Assembly: GCF_900156535.1 (NCBI RefSeq)
Contig: NZ_FTNV01000001.1
Span: 1,426,001 to 1,490,000, forward strand
Length of the DNA: 64,000 nt
Source of the DNA: Roseovarius nanhaiticus
Lineage (GTDB): Bacteria; Pseudomonadota; Alphaproteobacteria; Rhodobacterales; Rhodobacteraceae
Direction of reading: 5' to 3'
Below the pieces are notes generated by a model. It searched no databases. It was not told the origin of the DNA and was given only the letters and a program-made list of their open reading frames with translations. A program made the translations under genes and the position numbers. Shown here piece after piece: positions 14,657-23,087 of the stretch (position 1 is the first letter of the stretch; the number at the start of each line of letters is the position of its first letter).

Positions 14657-15961
14657 TTATTCTGCGGCGCAGGCGCCCGGATTGTTCGGGTGCGTTGTCC
14701 AGTTGGCATATTCCGCCTCGACGACCTTGCCGGTGCGCGGATCCGTGGTGCCGGGCGCCATCGCCTCCATCGTGATGCAGCCCTCGACCGGGCAGACATT
14801 GACGCAAAGGTTGCAGGCGACGCATTCGGCGTCGATCACCTCGAAGGTGCGATCCTCGGACATGGAAATCGCCTGATGCGAGGTATCCTCGCAGGCCGCG
14901 TAGCAGCGCCCGCACTTGATGCAATCGTCCTGGCTGATCACGGCCTTGGCAACGTAATTCAGATTCAGATCCTGCCAGTTGACCGTGTTGGGCACCGCAC
15001 GCCCGACAAAGTCGCGGGTATTCTCATAACCTTTTTCATCCATCCACTGCGACAGGCCCGAGATCATCTCTTCGACAATCTTGAAGCCGTAGGTCATCGC
15101 CGCCGTGCAGACCTGCACGTTGCCGGCGCCCAGTGACATGAATTCGGCAGCATCGCGCCAAGTGGTCACGCCGCCGATCCCGCTGATCGGCAGGTTCCGG
15201 GTTGCAGGATCGCGGGCGATCTCGGCCACCATGTTCAGCGCGATGGGCTTGACCGCAGGGCCGCAATAGCCGCCATGGGCGCCTTGCCCGTCGATGGTAG
15301 GCTCGGGCGCGAAGAGATCCAGATCGACCGACGTGATCGAGTTGATCGTGTTGATCAGGCTGACCGCGTCCGCGCCGCCCTCCATCGCCGCCTGAGCGGG
15401 CTTGCGGATATCGGTGATATTGGGCGTCAGCTTGACGATCACTGGCAGATCCGAGTGCTTCTTGCACCAATGCGCCACCTGGCCGACATATTCGGGCACC
15501 TGGCCCATCGCGCTGCCCATGCCGCGCTCGCTCATCCCGTGGGGGCAGCCGAAGTTAAGCTCGACCCCGTCGCATCCCGTATCCACGACGCGGTGCAGGA
15601 TCTCGCGCCAGGCCTCCTCGTTCATCGGCACCATCAGCGACGCGATCAGCGCGCGGTCCGGGTAATCCCGCTTGACGCGCTTCATCTCCTCCAGGTTCAC
15701 CTCGAGCGGGCGGTCGGTGATCAACTCGATATTGTTGAGGCCCAGCAGGCGCCGATCGGCGCCGTAGATCGCGCCATAACGCGGGCCATTGACGTTGACC
15801 ACAGGGGGCCCCGCCTCGCCCAGTGTCTTCCACACCACGCCGCCCCAACCCGCATCGAAGGCGCGTCGCACGTTATATTCCTTGTCCGTCGGCGGCGCCG
15901 AGGCCAGCCAGAAGGGGTTGGGGGATTTGATCCCGATGAAGTCGGTCGTCAGATCAGCCAT
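14657..15961 (-). CDS. preA: NAD-dependent dihydropyrimidine dehydrogenase, subunit PreA
   Basis: PreA is the FMN- and Fe-S-containing subunit that reduces uracil or thymine to the dihydropyrimidine with electrons from PreT. The 434-aa product has an N-terminal DHOD-like barrel. The active-site loop NFGCPHGMSERGMGSAMGQ (136-154) carries Ser150 where the mammalian enzyme has its catalytic Cys; as I recall, E. coli PreA also has Ser. Two C-terminal 4Fe-4S motifs follow (Cys347/350/353/357 and Cys380/383/386/390). ATG 15959-15961 follows GGGAGG. It is last in the preT-glycosylase-preA operon. Confidence 0.92.
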   Translation of the reverse strand: MADLTTDFIGIKSPNPFWLASAPPTDKEYNVRRAFDAGWGGVVWKTLGEAGPPVVNVNGPRYGAIYGADRRLLGLNNIELITDRPLEVNLEEMKRVKRDYPDRALIASLMVPMNEEAWREILHRVVDTGCDGVELNFGCPHGMSERGMGSAMGQVPEYVGQVAHWCKKHSDLPVIVKLTPNITDIRKPAQAAMEGGADAVSLINTINSITSVDLDLFAPEPTIDGQGAHGGYCGPAVKPIALNMVAEIARDPATRNLPISGIGGVTTWRDAAEFMSLGAGNVQVCTAAMTYGFKIVEEMISGLSQWMDEKGYENTRDFVGRAVPNTVNWQDLNLNYVAKAVISQDDCIKCGRCYAACEDTSHQAISMSEDRTFEVIDAECVACNLCVNVCPVEGCITMEAMAPGTTDPRTGKVVEAEYANWTTHPNNPGACAAE

Positions 15962-16008
15962 GTCGCGGCCTCCCGTTGGTTGCATGTGGCCCGTTGAGTA
16001 AGGCGCTG

Positions 16009-16800
16009 TCAGTCATTGCGCATTTGGTGCGCGGGGCAGTGGTAAGAGCTGCGTCCCCCCACCTTCTTCACTGTAATCTCGCCACCATCGCAGCGAGCGC
16101 AGGCCGCGCCCACCTTGCGATTGTGGATCAGCCAATCCTCAGGCAGCTTGGAATAGACGGCTCCGGTGTCGATGACCGCGCCAAGAATGTCCCGCATAGT
16201 GCCGTGAAGGCTTGCGATTTTCCCTGTCGGCAGGTCACACGCTCGTGCCTCTGGATGGATGCCGGTTTGATAGAGCGCCTCGTCCGCCCAGAGATTGCCG
16301 ACGCCCGCCAGTTTTTTCTGGCTCAAAAGCGCCGATTTGATGGCGCCCCGTGTGGTGCCTACTCGGTTCGCAAAGGCGTTGTCCCCGATCTGCAGCGCGT
16401 CCGGCCCAAGGCCCTTGCCGTCGATGAAAGCCTCCACATCCTCGATCAGCTGAATATGCCCAAACTTGCGCGGATCGCGGAAAAGTAGCTGGGTGCCGCC
16501 TTCGAACGCAATCGACAGTCGGACGTATTTGGGTGGGGTCTCATCCGTGTCCACCACGCGCAAGGATCCTGCCATTCCCAGATGGATATGCAGCCAAGGC
16601 CCGTCCTTGGAGCCGGCAAAGATATACTTTCCGTGCCGCTGCGTGCGGGTGAATTGCGTGCCCACAAACCCCGCGAGTTCGTCCGCGCTGGGCAAGCTCA
16701 TGTGACTGACCTCGCCCAAGAACACGCCCGTGATCGTGCGGTTCAGCGCCCCCGCCTCGATCCGCTGGCGGGCGGCTTCGGCTTCGGGCAGCTCAGGCAT
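16009..16800 (-). CDS. Fpg/Nei-family DNA glycosylase
   Basis: This 263-aa protein of the formamidopyrimidine/endonuclease VIII family excises oxidised bases and nicks the strand. The catalytic N-terminus PELPE (Pro2 nucleophile, Glu3), Lys58 in QRHGKYIF, and the helix-2-turn-helix motif GVGNLWADEAL (167-177) are intact. The zinc finger is CCCH rather than the usual CCCC: Cys234, Cys237, Cys255 and His258 (HCPAHQ). It overlaps preT by 8 bp and precedes preA by 47 bp, so it is co-transcribed with dihydropyrimidine dehydrogenase. That is an unexpected place for a repair enzyme. Substrate preference (oxidised pyrimidine or purine) cannot be read from sequence. Confidence 0.85.
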   Translation of the reverse strand: MPELPEAEAARQRIEAGALNRTITGVFLGEVSHMSLPSADELAGFVGTQFTRTQRHGKYIFAGSKDGPWLHIHLGMAGSLRVVDTDETPPKYVRLSIAFEGGTQLLFRDPRKFGHIQLIEDVEAFIDGKGLGPDALQIGDNAFANRVGTTRGAIKSALLSQKKLAGVGNLWADEALYQTGIHPEARACDLPTGKIASLHGTMRDILGAVIDTGAVYSKLPEDWLIHNRKVGAACARCDGGEITVKKVGGRSSYHCPAHQMRND

Positions 16801-18121
16801 CGCGCGTCAGGCTGGCGTGAATGTCCATGGCGGCATCACGCCCCTCGGCCACCGCCGTCACGGTCAAATCGTCGCCGCCCGCTGCACAGTCGCCGCCGGC
16901 CCAGACACCTTTGACGCTGGTGCGGCCTGCACCTGTCACGGCGATCTTGCGGCCGTCAAGATCGGGCAGGCCCGCGCCCTCCAAGGTCTGCCCGATGGCG
17001 CGGAACACCTGATCTGCGGCAAGTCGAAAGGTCTGGCCCGTGGGTTTCAGCGCGTCGTCCGTATATTCGAATTCGATCTCGCGCACCGCGCTATTGCCGA
17101 TCACGGCGACCGGGCTGGCGTTGGTGATGATCCGCACACCCGACGAGGCGGCCAGATCCTGCTCGAATACGCTGGCGTTCATCCGGTCGCGGCCCCGCCG
17201 ATAGACCAGCGTGACATTCAGCGCGCCAAGACGTTTGGCTTGGACAGCGGCGTCCACGGCAGTCATGCCGCCGCCGATCACCACCACGTCGCGCCCGATA
17301 GGCAGGGTCGACAGATCACCAGTCTGGCGCAGGTCGGCAATGAAATCCACCGCGTCGCGCAGGCCGTCCTTATCCTCGCCCTCAAGGTTCAGCGCATTGA
17401 CGCCGCCGAGGCCAATGGCCAGGAACACCGCATCGAAATCCGACACCATTTCGTCCAGCGTCACCTCGCGCCCAAGTGCCTTGCCCGTCTCAATCGTGAT
17501 GCCGCCGATCTTGAGCAGCCACTCCACCTCGCGGGCGGCAAAGTCATCCGGCGTCTTGTAGCTGGCGATGCCATACTCATTGAGCCCGCCCGGCTTGGGC
17601 CGCGCGTCGTAGACCGTCACGCCATGACCCAGCATCGCAAGGCGGTGCGCGCAGGATAGACCCGCGGGCCCGGCGCCGACGACGGCGATGCGCTTGCCCG
17701 TGTCCGCAGCCCGCGTGAAGGGGTGAATGCCCGCTTCCATCAGCGTGTCGGTGGCATAGCGTTGCAGCTGGCCAATCAGTACCGGCTTGCCCTCGGCCAC
17801 CTCGCGCACGCAGACCTCCTCGCAAAGCGTTTCGGTCGGGCAGACGCGGGCGCACATGCCGCCCATGATGTTCTGGCTGAGGATCGTCTTGGCCGCCGCC
17901 TCGGGCGTGCCGGTGGCGATCTGCCGGATGAAAAGGGGGATGTCGATATCGGTGGGGCAGGCCGTGATGCAGGGCGCATCGTGGCAGAAATAACAGCGGT
18001 CGGCAGCCACAAGCGCCTCATGCGGGTCCAGCCGCGGATGCAGATCCGAGAAGTTTTCGGCATAGTCGGCCTCGGGCAGTCTACCTGGGACGATACCGGG
18101 GGTAAAAGCGCCTTGTGTCAT
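16793..18121 (-). CDS. preT: NAD-dependent dihydropyrimidine dehydrogenase, subunit PreT
   Basis: PreT takes electrons from NADH through FAD and Fe-S clusters to PreA. The 442-aa product has the glutamate-synthase-small-subunit-like layout: N-terminal cysteine clusters (43/46/51/55 and 90/94/100/104), an FAD Rossmann motif VVGAGPAGLSCA (147-158), and a second nucleotide-binding motif VVIGGGMTAVDAA (about 270-282). ATG 18119-18121 has an ideal AAGGAGG upstream; a TTG six codons earlier is rejected. It is first gene of the preT-glycosylase-preA operon, with an AT-rich palindrome resembling the RutR site 52 bp upstream. Confidence 0.92.
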   Translation of the reverse strand: MTQGAFTPGIVPGRLPEADYAENFSDLHPRLDPHEALVAADRCYFCHDAPCITACPTDIDIPLFIRQIATGTPEAAAKTILSQNIMGGMCARVCPTETLCEEVCVREVAEGKPVLIGQLQRYATDTLMEAGIHPFTRAADTGKRIAVVGAGPAGLSCAHRLAMLGHGVTVYDARPKPGGLNEYGIASYKTPDDFAAREVEWLLKIGGITIETGKALGREVTLDEMVSDFDAVFLAIGLGGVNALNLEGEDKDGLRDAVDFIADLRQTGDLSTLPIGRDVVVIGGGMTAVDAAVQAKRLGALNVTLVYRRGRDRMNASVFEQDLAASSGVRIITNASPVAVIGNSAVREIEFEYTDDALKPTGQTFRLAADQVFRAIGQTLEGAGLPDLDGRKIAVTGAGRTSVKGVWAGGDCAAGGDDLTVTAVAEGRDAAMDIHASLTRDA

Positions 18122-18172
18122 GGCGTCCTCCTTGAGCAAGGGGTGGCTACCGACGAGTAAAGCACGGAATTA

Positions 18173-18194
18173 TTTTTTATCAAACGGTAAAAAA
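18173..18194. promoter_or_regulatory. Palindrome upstream of preT, candidate RutR operator
   Basis: A 22-bp inverted repeat with 9-bp arms and one mismatch has the core TTTATCAAACGGTAAA (18176-18191). Its reverse complement, TTTACCGTTTGATAAA, matches the predicted operator at 13463-13478 at 13 of 16 positions. It lies 52-73 bp before the preT ATG, a typical repressor position. Confidence 0.5.
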
Positions 18195-18314
18195 CAGCCG
18201 GGTGAGAAATTTTATGCCACAAAGACGGCCGTAAACGATTTTTTAATGTCCAAAACCGGCTCAAGCAGATCTTTGGTAACGCGGTGTTAACCGTTTGTCC
18301 TGCAGGTTGAGACG

Positions 18315-18707
18315 ATGAGAAATGTCATGATCCTCATCGTCGCCGCGCTGGCCCTGATGGCTTGCGACACGCCCGGTCCCGCGTTTAGAGGGGTCGAGCC
18401 TGTGCGCATAGGGCTGCGCGGCGACGTCTTCGACGTTCGTGTAGACGGCGTGCAGGCCCAGGCGATGCGCCTCAACGCGCGCTGGGCGCCCAATCTTGAC
18501 AGCGTTGCCCCGAACGGCGTTCTGGCGATCGAGGAGGTGTCGGGCTGCCGCGTGCGCAAGCTCTACGGTGATGCCGCGCTAATGACGGCGCGGCTGGACT
18601 GCGGCCAGAAGTTGGAGCCGTTGCCACGCGGATTTGCCTATGACTGCGACGTCTACAAGATCTTTGACGGGCTGGCCGAACTTGACTGCAGGCCGAATTC
18701 CGCGTGA
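18315..18707 (+). CDS. Small putative lipoprotein
   Basis: This 130-aa product has a short hydrophobic signal ending in a lipobox (LMAC, Cys17). The mature part contains three further cysteines in its second half (SGCRVRKLYGD, ARLDCGQ and YDCD) and a fourth in the last residues (LDCRPNSA), so disulfides are possible. I recognise no named domain; similar short lipoproteins occur across Rhodobacteraceae. It is divergent from preT and not obviously linked to it. Confidence 0.75.
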   Translation: MRNVMILIVAALALMACDTPGPAFRGVEPVRIGLRGDVFDVRVDGVQAQAMRLNARWAPNLDSVAPNGVLAIEEVSGCRVRKLYGDAALMTARLDCGQKLEPLPRGFAYDCDVYKIFDGLAELDCRPNSA

Positions 18708-18785
18708 TCGGCGCGGCTTGATCTTGGCAGCGGTTTGGGCCTATAGCACGCGCGAGGGCAGCATCGCCCGCTGAGGATGATTTCC

Positions 18786-18962
18786 ATGAATTACAAGGCA
18801 CAGGGCGCACCCAAGATGGGCCGCAACGCACCGCGTCACGCCGAGCATAACGCGCCCGGATCGGACAAGGACCCGTTCGGCAAGCGTGGCAAAGGCCGTC
18901 CGACCAAGGAAGAGCTTTTGGAGCGTATGAAAACGGCGCAGGCCAAGACGTCCGGCAAATAG
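18786..18962 (+). CDS. Small basic hypothetical protein
   Basis: This 58-aa basic protein is rich in Lys, Gly and Pro. It has a conserved-looking DPFGKRGKGRPTKEELLERMK segment, here covering the C-terminal half, which suggests nucleic-acid association. The ATG at 18786 is chosen because GAGGA sits 8 nt upstream; an in-frame ATG three codons earlier (18777) overlaps that site. It is convergent with the acetyltransferase gene 20 bp away. Function unknown. Confidence 0.6.
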   Translation: MNYKAQGAPKMGRNAPRHAEHNAPGSDKDPFGKRGKGRPTKEELLERMKTAQAKTSGK

Positions 18963-18982
18963 GGCAGGGCGACGGCCCCGCG

Positions 18983-19432
18983 CTAGAGTGTTTTCTCCAT
19001 ATAAACGCTGACATCGTTCGGCGCGTAATCGCCGAATATGCCGCAGCGTTTGTATCCGTGCCGCTCGTAGAGACGGACCGCACCCGCCAGCACATCGGCG
19101 GTTTCAAGCCGCAACAGGGGTAGTGCCGCGTCGCGTGCATGATCTTCGAGCGCGCGTAGAATTGCGGCAGCCACACCGCGCCCGCGCGCCGCATTTGCGG
19201 TGAACATCGATTTGACCTCGCCGTAGCCGTCCATTGCCACAAGCGCGCCGGTGCCCAGAATCTCGCCACCCTCCCGGGCGCCGACGAAATGCACCTCGGG
19301 CGCACAGAGGGCTTCGAAGCCCAGGAAGTAATTTTCCTCGGGCTCGAACAGCTCTTGCATCATCGCATGGCTTTGCGTCAGCAGAGCGTGCGGGCCGGGC
19401 GCGAGAGGGTTCATGGGCTCGATAATCAACAT
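18983..19432 (-). CDS. GNAT-family N-acetyltransferase
   Basis: This 149-aa single-domain acetyltransferase carries acetyl-CoA-binding motif A as AARGRGVAAAIL (81-92, the R-x-x-G-x-G/A signature). A C-terminal LYERHGYKRCGIFGDY stretch is typical of the family. The substrate could be a small amine or a protein N-terminus. It is a lone gene upstream of smc, with no operon partner. Confidence 0.8.
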   Translation of the reverse strand: MLIIEPMNPLAPGPHALLTQSHAMMQELFEPEENYFLGFEALCAPEVHFVGAREGGEILGTGALVAMDGYGEVKSMFTANAARGRGVAAAILRALEDHARDAALPLLRLETADVLAGAVRLYERHGYKRCGIFGDYAPNDVSVYMEKTL

Positions 19433-19631
19433 GGCCGGGATCTGGCCTGCGCATCACGCCCAAGTCAAGCGCAGTTGCGCGTCACCGATTGCCTTGGCGT
19501 CAATATCTTGTGGATAACTGCCCATCATCCGCCAGATGCGGGGGTATTTCATTGACAGAATGCCGCAGCGGCGGTCACATTGGCCGCCAGTTCGCTGCCG
19601 CCCGCAGCTCATTTTGGAGACGACACGCCCC

Positions 19632-22600
19632 TTGCGCTTTTCCAGGCTCAAACTCAACGGCTTTAAAAGCTTTGTCGACCCGACCGATTTGATCATCGGA
19701 GCCGGGCGCACTGGCGTGGTCGGCCCCAATGGCTGCGGCAAGTCGAACCTTCTGGAGGCGCTGCGCTGGGTCATGGGCGAGAATCGCCCCACCGCCATGC
19801 GCGGCGGCGGGATGGAGGATGTGATCTTCGCGGGCGCATCGTCCCGTGGCGCGCGCAACTTCGCCGAGGTGACGATCCACATCGACAACGCCGATCGGCT
19901 GGCCCCCGCGGGGTTCAACGACAGCGACCACATCGAGATCGTCCGCCGCATCACCCGCGACGTGGGCAGCGCCTATCAGGTCAACGGCAAGGACGTTCGT
20001 GCCCGCGATGTGCAGATGCTCTTTGCCGATGCCTCGACCGGCTCGCATTCGCCCGCGCTGGTGCGGCAGGGCCAGATTTCCGAGCTGATCAACGCCAAGC
20101 CGAAATCGCGCCGCCGTATTCTGGAGGAGGCAGCGGGCATCTCGGGCCTTTACCAGCGCCGCCACGAGGCCGAGTTGAAACTCAAGGGCGCCGAGGCAAA
20201 TCTTGCCCGCGTCGATGATACGGTCGACCAACTGGCCAGCCAGCTGGCCACGCTTGCGCGTCAGGCGCGGCAGGCGGCGCGCTATCGTGCGATCGGGGAC
20301 GAGCTGCGCACCGCCGAGGGGCTGCTGTTCTACCGACGCTGGCGCGAGGCGGACGAGGCGCTGAACGTCGCGAGGTCGGAACTGCGCGAACGCACCGCCG
20401 CCACCGCCCGCGCTGAAACCGTCGCACGTGATGCAGCCAAGGCCCGCGCAGCTGCCGATGATGCCCTGCCCAAGTTGCGCGAGGAGGAGGCGATTGCCGC
20501 CGCCGTCTTGCAGCGCCTCAGCGTGCAGCAAGGCAGCCTTGCCGATCAAGAGGCCGCTGCCCGCGCGCGGATTGACACATTGGAGGGGCGCATCACGCAG
20601 CTGGTGCGCGATATCGAGCGCGAGGCGGGCCTCAACTCGGATGCCGGCGACACGATCAAACGGCTGGAATGGGAGCAATCCGAGCTGGCCAAGGCCAGTG
20701 AGGGGCATGAGGCTCGGCTTGAGGCCGCTGCCGAGGTCGCGCGCGAGGCCAGCCACAGTTTGCAAGCCAGCGAGGCGGATTTGAGCGCGCTGACCGAAGA
20801 TGTTGCGCGGCTGGCCGCCCGCCACCAATCGGCGCAGCGCCTGTTGGCCGATAGTCGCAAGACGCTGGAGCGTAGTGAAGCCGAAGAGGCGCGCGCACGC
20901 AGCGCCGTTGAGGCAAGCCGCGCTGCCATGGAGAAGGCAGGCGCAGAGTTCGAGGTGGCCACACAGGCCGAGGCCGACGCGCTGACCGCTGCCGAGGCCG
21001 CCGAGGCCGCGCTGACCGCAGCCGATGCCGCGCGGAGCGACACGCAGACGCGCGAGGCCGCCGCGCGCGCAGAGCGCAGCGAGGCCGAGGGCGAGTTGAG
21101 CGCGATCAGCGCCGAGGTCTCGGCGCTTGCACGCCTCTTGGAGCGGGATACGGCCGAAGGGGGCCAGATCCTTGATCGCCTGCAGGTGCAGCAGGGCTAT
21201 GAAAAGGCGCTGGGCGCCGCGCTCGCCGATGATCTGCGCGCACCGCAGGTCGGCCCCGACGGGCCTTCGGGATGGGCCGAATTGCCACCCTATGACACGC
21301 CTCAAACCCTGCCCGATGGAGCGCAGCCGCTGACGCAGAACGTGTCCGTGCCCGACGTGCTGGCGCGCCGCATGGGCCAGATCGGCCTTGTCGATTCCGA
21401 TGACGGCCTGCGCCTTCAGCCCCTTTTGAAACCCGGCCAGCGCCTTGTCAGCCTTGAGGGCGACCTCTGGCGCTGGGACGGCTATCGTGCCTGGGCCGAG
21501 GATGCGCCTTCGGCGGCGGCTTTGCGGTTGGAACAGCTGAACCGTCTGGAAACGCTCAAGCAACAGATGGCCCACGCGTCGGCCCGCGCCGATGGCGCGC
21601 GGGGTGCGCATGAAACGCTGGGGCGCCAACTGGCCGAGCGGACCGAGGCCGACAAGGCCGCGCGCGCCGCGCGCCGCGCCGCGGATGCCGCCGTCAACGA
21701 TGCCTCCCGCGCGCTCAGCCGCGCCGAAGCGGACCGCAACCTAGCGGCGTCCAGGATGGAATCGCTGGGCCTTGCCGTCACGCGCCACGGGGACGAGGCG
21801 ATGGCGGCCCGTGCGCAGCTGGCCGAGGCCGAAAAGGGCCTTGCCGATCTGGGCGATCTGGAGGCCGAGCGTGCCCGCGCCGAGGACATGAAGATGACGG
21901 TCGAGGCCGCGCGCATCACCATGATGACGCGCCGCTCCGCCCATGACGAGCTACGCCGCGAGGGCGAAGCGCGCCTGCGCCGCAGCCAGGAAGTGACCAA
22001 GGAACTCAGCGGCTGGCGTCACCGCCTGGAGACCGCCGAGAAGCGCAGCGCAGAGCTGCGCGAGCGCAAGGAGGCGTCCGAGGCTGAACTGGCCGAGGCC
22101 GCGTCGCAGCCCGAGACCATCGCGGCCGAGCGCGCCGCGATTGCCGTCAAGATTACCGAGGCGGAGGCCCGCCAAACCGCCGCCCGCGATACGCTCAGCG
22201 CCGGCGAGGGCGCGTTGCGCCAAGCCACCGAGGCCGAGCGCGCCGCCGAACGCGCGGCCGGCGAGGCCCGCGAGGCCCGCGCGCGCAGCGAGGCGCGCAC
22301 CGACGCCGCCGCCGAGGCGCGGCGCAGCGCCCATCAGCGCATCGCGGACGAGCTGGAGACATCGCCCGAGGCGCTGCTGGAGCAGTTGCAGATGGACGTG
22401 GACAACATGCCCGCTTCCGACGCGATCGAGGCCGAGGTCAACCGGCTCAAGCGGCAGCGCGATGCTCTGGGCGCGGTCAACCTGCGCGCCGAGGAAGATG
22501 CGAAGGAGATCGAGGAAGAGCATGGCACGCTGATCGCCGAAAAGACCGACCTCGAAGAGGCCATCAAGGCGCTGCGCAGCGGCATCGCCAGCCTCAACCG

Positions 22601-23087
22601 CGAGGGGCGCGAGCGGCTCTTGACCGCGTTCGAGCAGGTGAATTCCAACTTTGCCATGCTTTTCAAGCATCTCTTCGGCGGCGGCGAGGCCAATCTGGTG
22701 CTGGTCGAGAGCGACGACCCGCTCGAGGCCGGGCTCGAGATCATGTGCCAGCCGCCGGGCAAGAAACTGAGCGTGCTCAGCCTGCTGTCGGGCGGCGAGC
22801 AGACACTGACCGCGCTGGCCCTCATTTTCGGCGTATTCCTCGCCAATCCCGCGCCGATCTGCGTGCTGGATGAGGTGGACGCGCCGCTGGATGATGCCAA
22901 CGTGGCGCGATTCTGTGATCTGCTGGACGAGATGTGCCGGCGCACCGAGACGCGCTTCCTGATCATCACCCATAATGCTGTCACGATGAGCCGGATGGAC
23001 CGCCTTTTCGGCGTCACGATGGCCGAACAGGGCGTGTCGCAACTGGTCTCAGTCGATCTGAAGAAGGCCGAGGCGATGGTCGCCTAG
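19632..23087 (+). CDS. smc: Chromosome segregation protein SMC
   Basis: The 1151-aa SMC ATPase is the core of the condensin complex that compacts and segregates the chromosome. An N-terminal head with Walker A GPNGCGKSN (31-39) is followed by a long Ala/Glu/Arg-rich coiled coil and a hinge in the middle (about 520-640). The second coil ends in a C-terminal head with signature LSGGEQTLTALALIF and Walker B ICVLDEVDAPLDD. A TTG start at 19632 is chosen: it puts RFSRLKLNGFKSF at the N-terminus as in the family, and GGAGA lies upstream. The ATG 32 codons earlier adds unrelated residues. Its stop overlaps the stop of the convergent transglycosylase gene by 3 bp. Confidence 0.95.
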   Translation: MRFSRLKLNGFKSFVDPTDLIIGAGRTGVVGPNGCGKSNLLEALRWVMGENRPTAMRGGGMEDVIFAGASSRGARNFAEVTIHIDNADRLAPAGFNDSDHIEIVRRITRDVGSAYQVNGKDVRARDVQMLFADASTGSHSPALVRQGQISELINAKPKSRRRILEEAAGISGLYQRRHEAELKLKGAEANLARVDDTVDQLASQLATLARQARQAARYRAIGDELRTAEGLLFYRRWREADEALNVARSELRERTAATARAETVARDAAKARAAADDALPKLREEEAIAAAVLQRLSVQQGSLADQEAAARARIDTLEGRITQLVRDIEREAGLNSDAGDTIKRLEWEQSELAKASEGHEARLEAAAEVAREASHSLQASEADLSALTEDVARLAARHQSAQRLLADSRKTLERSEAEEARARSAVEASRAAMEKAGAEFEVATQAEADALTAAEAAEAALTAADAARSDTQTREAAARAERSEAEGELSAISAEVSALARLLERDTAEGGQILDRLQVQQGYEKALGAALADDLRAPQVGPDGPSGWAELPPYDTPQTLPDGAQPLTQNVSVPDVLARRMGQIGLVDSDDGLRLQPLLKPGQRLVSLEGDLWRWDGYRAWAEDAPSAAALRLEQLNRLETLKQQMAHASARADGARGAHETLGRQLAERTEADKAARAARRAADAAVNDASRALSRAEADRNLAASRMESLGLAVTRHGDEAMAARAQLAEAEKGLADLGDLEAERARAEDMKMTVEAARITMMTRRSAHDELRREGEARLRRSQEVTKELSGWRHRLETAEKRSAELRERKEASEAELAEAASQPETIAAERAAIAVKITEAEARQTAARDTLSAGEGALRQATEAERAAERAAGEAREARARSEARTDAAAEARRSAHQRIADELETSPEALLEQLQMDVDNMPASDAIEAEVNRLKRQRDALGAVNLRAEEDAKEIEEEHGTLIAEKTDLEEAIKALRSGIASLNREGRERLLTAFEQVNSNFAMLFKHLFGGGEANLVLVESDDPLEAGLEIMCQPPGKKLSVLSLLSGGEQTLTALALIFGVFLANPAPICVLDEVDAPLDDANVARFCDLLDEMCRRTETRFLIITHNAVTMSRMDRLFGVTMAEQGVSQLVSVDLKKAEAMVA

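Noticed and set aside
19575..21629. 684-codon open frame antisense to smc
   Set aside because: It is a GC-rich shadow of the smc coiled-coil region; the product has no recognisable domain and no ribosome-binding site.
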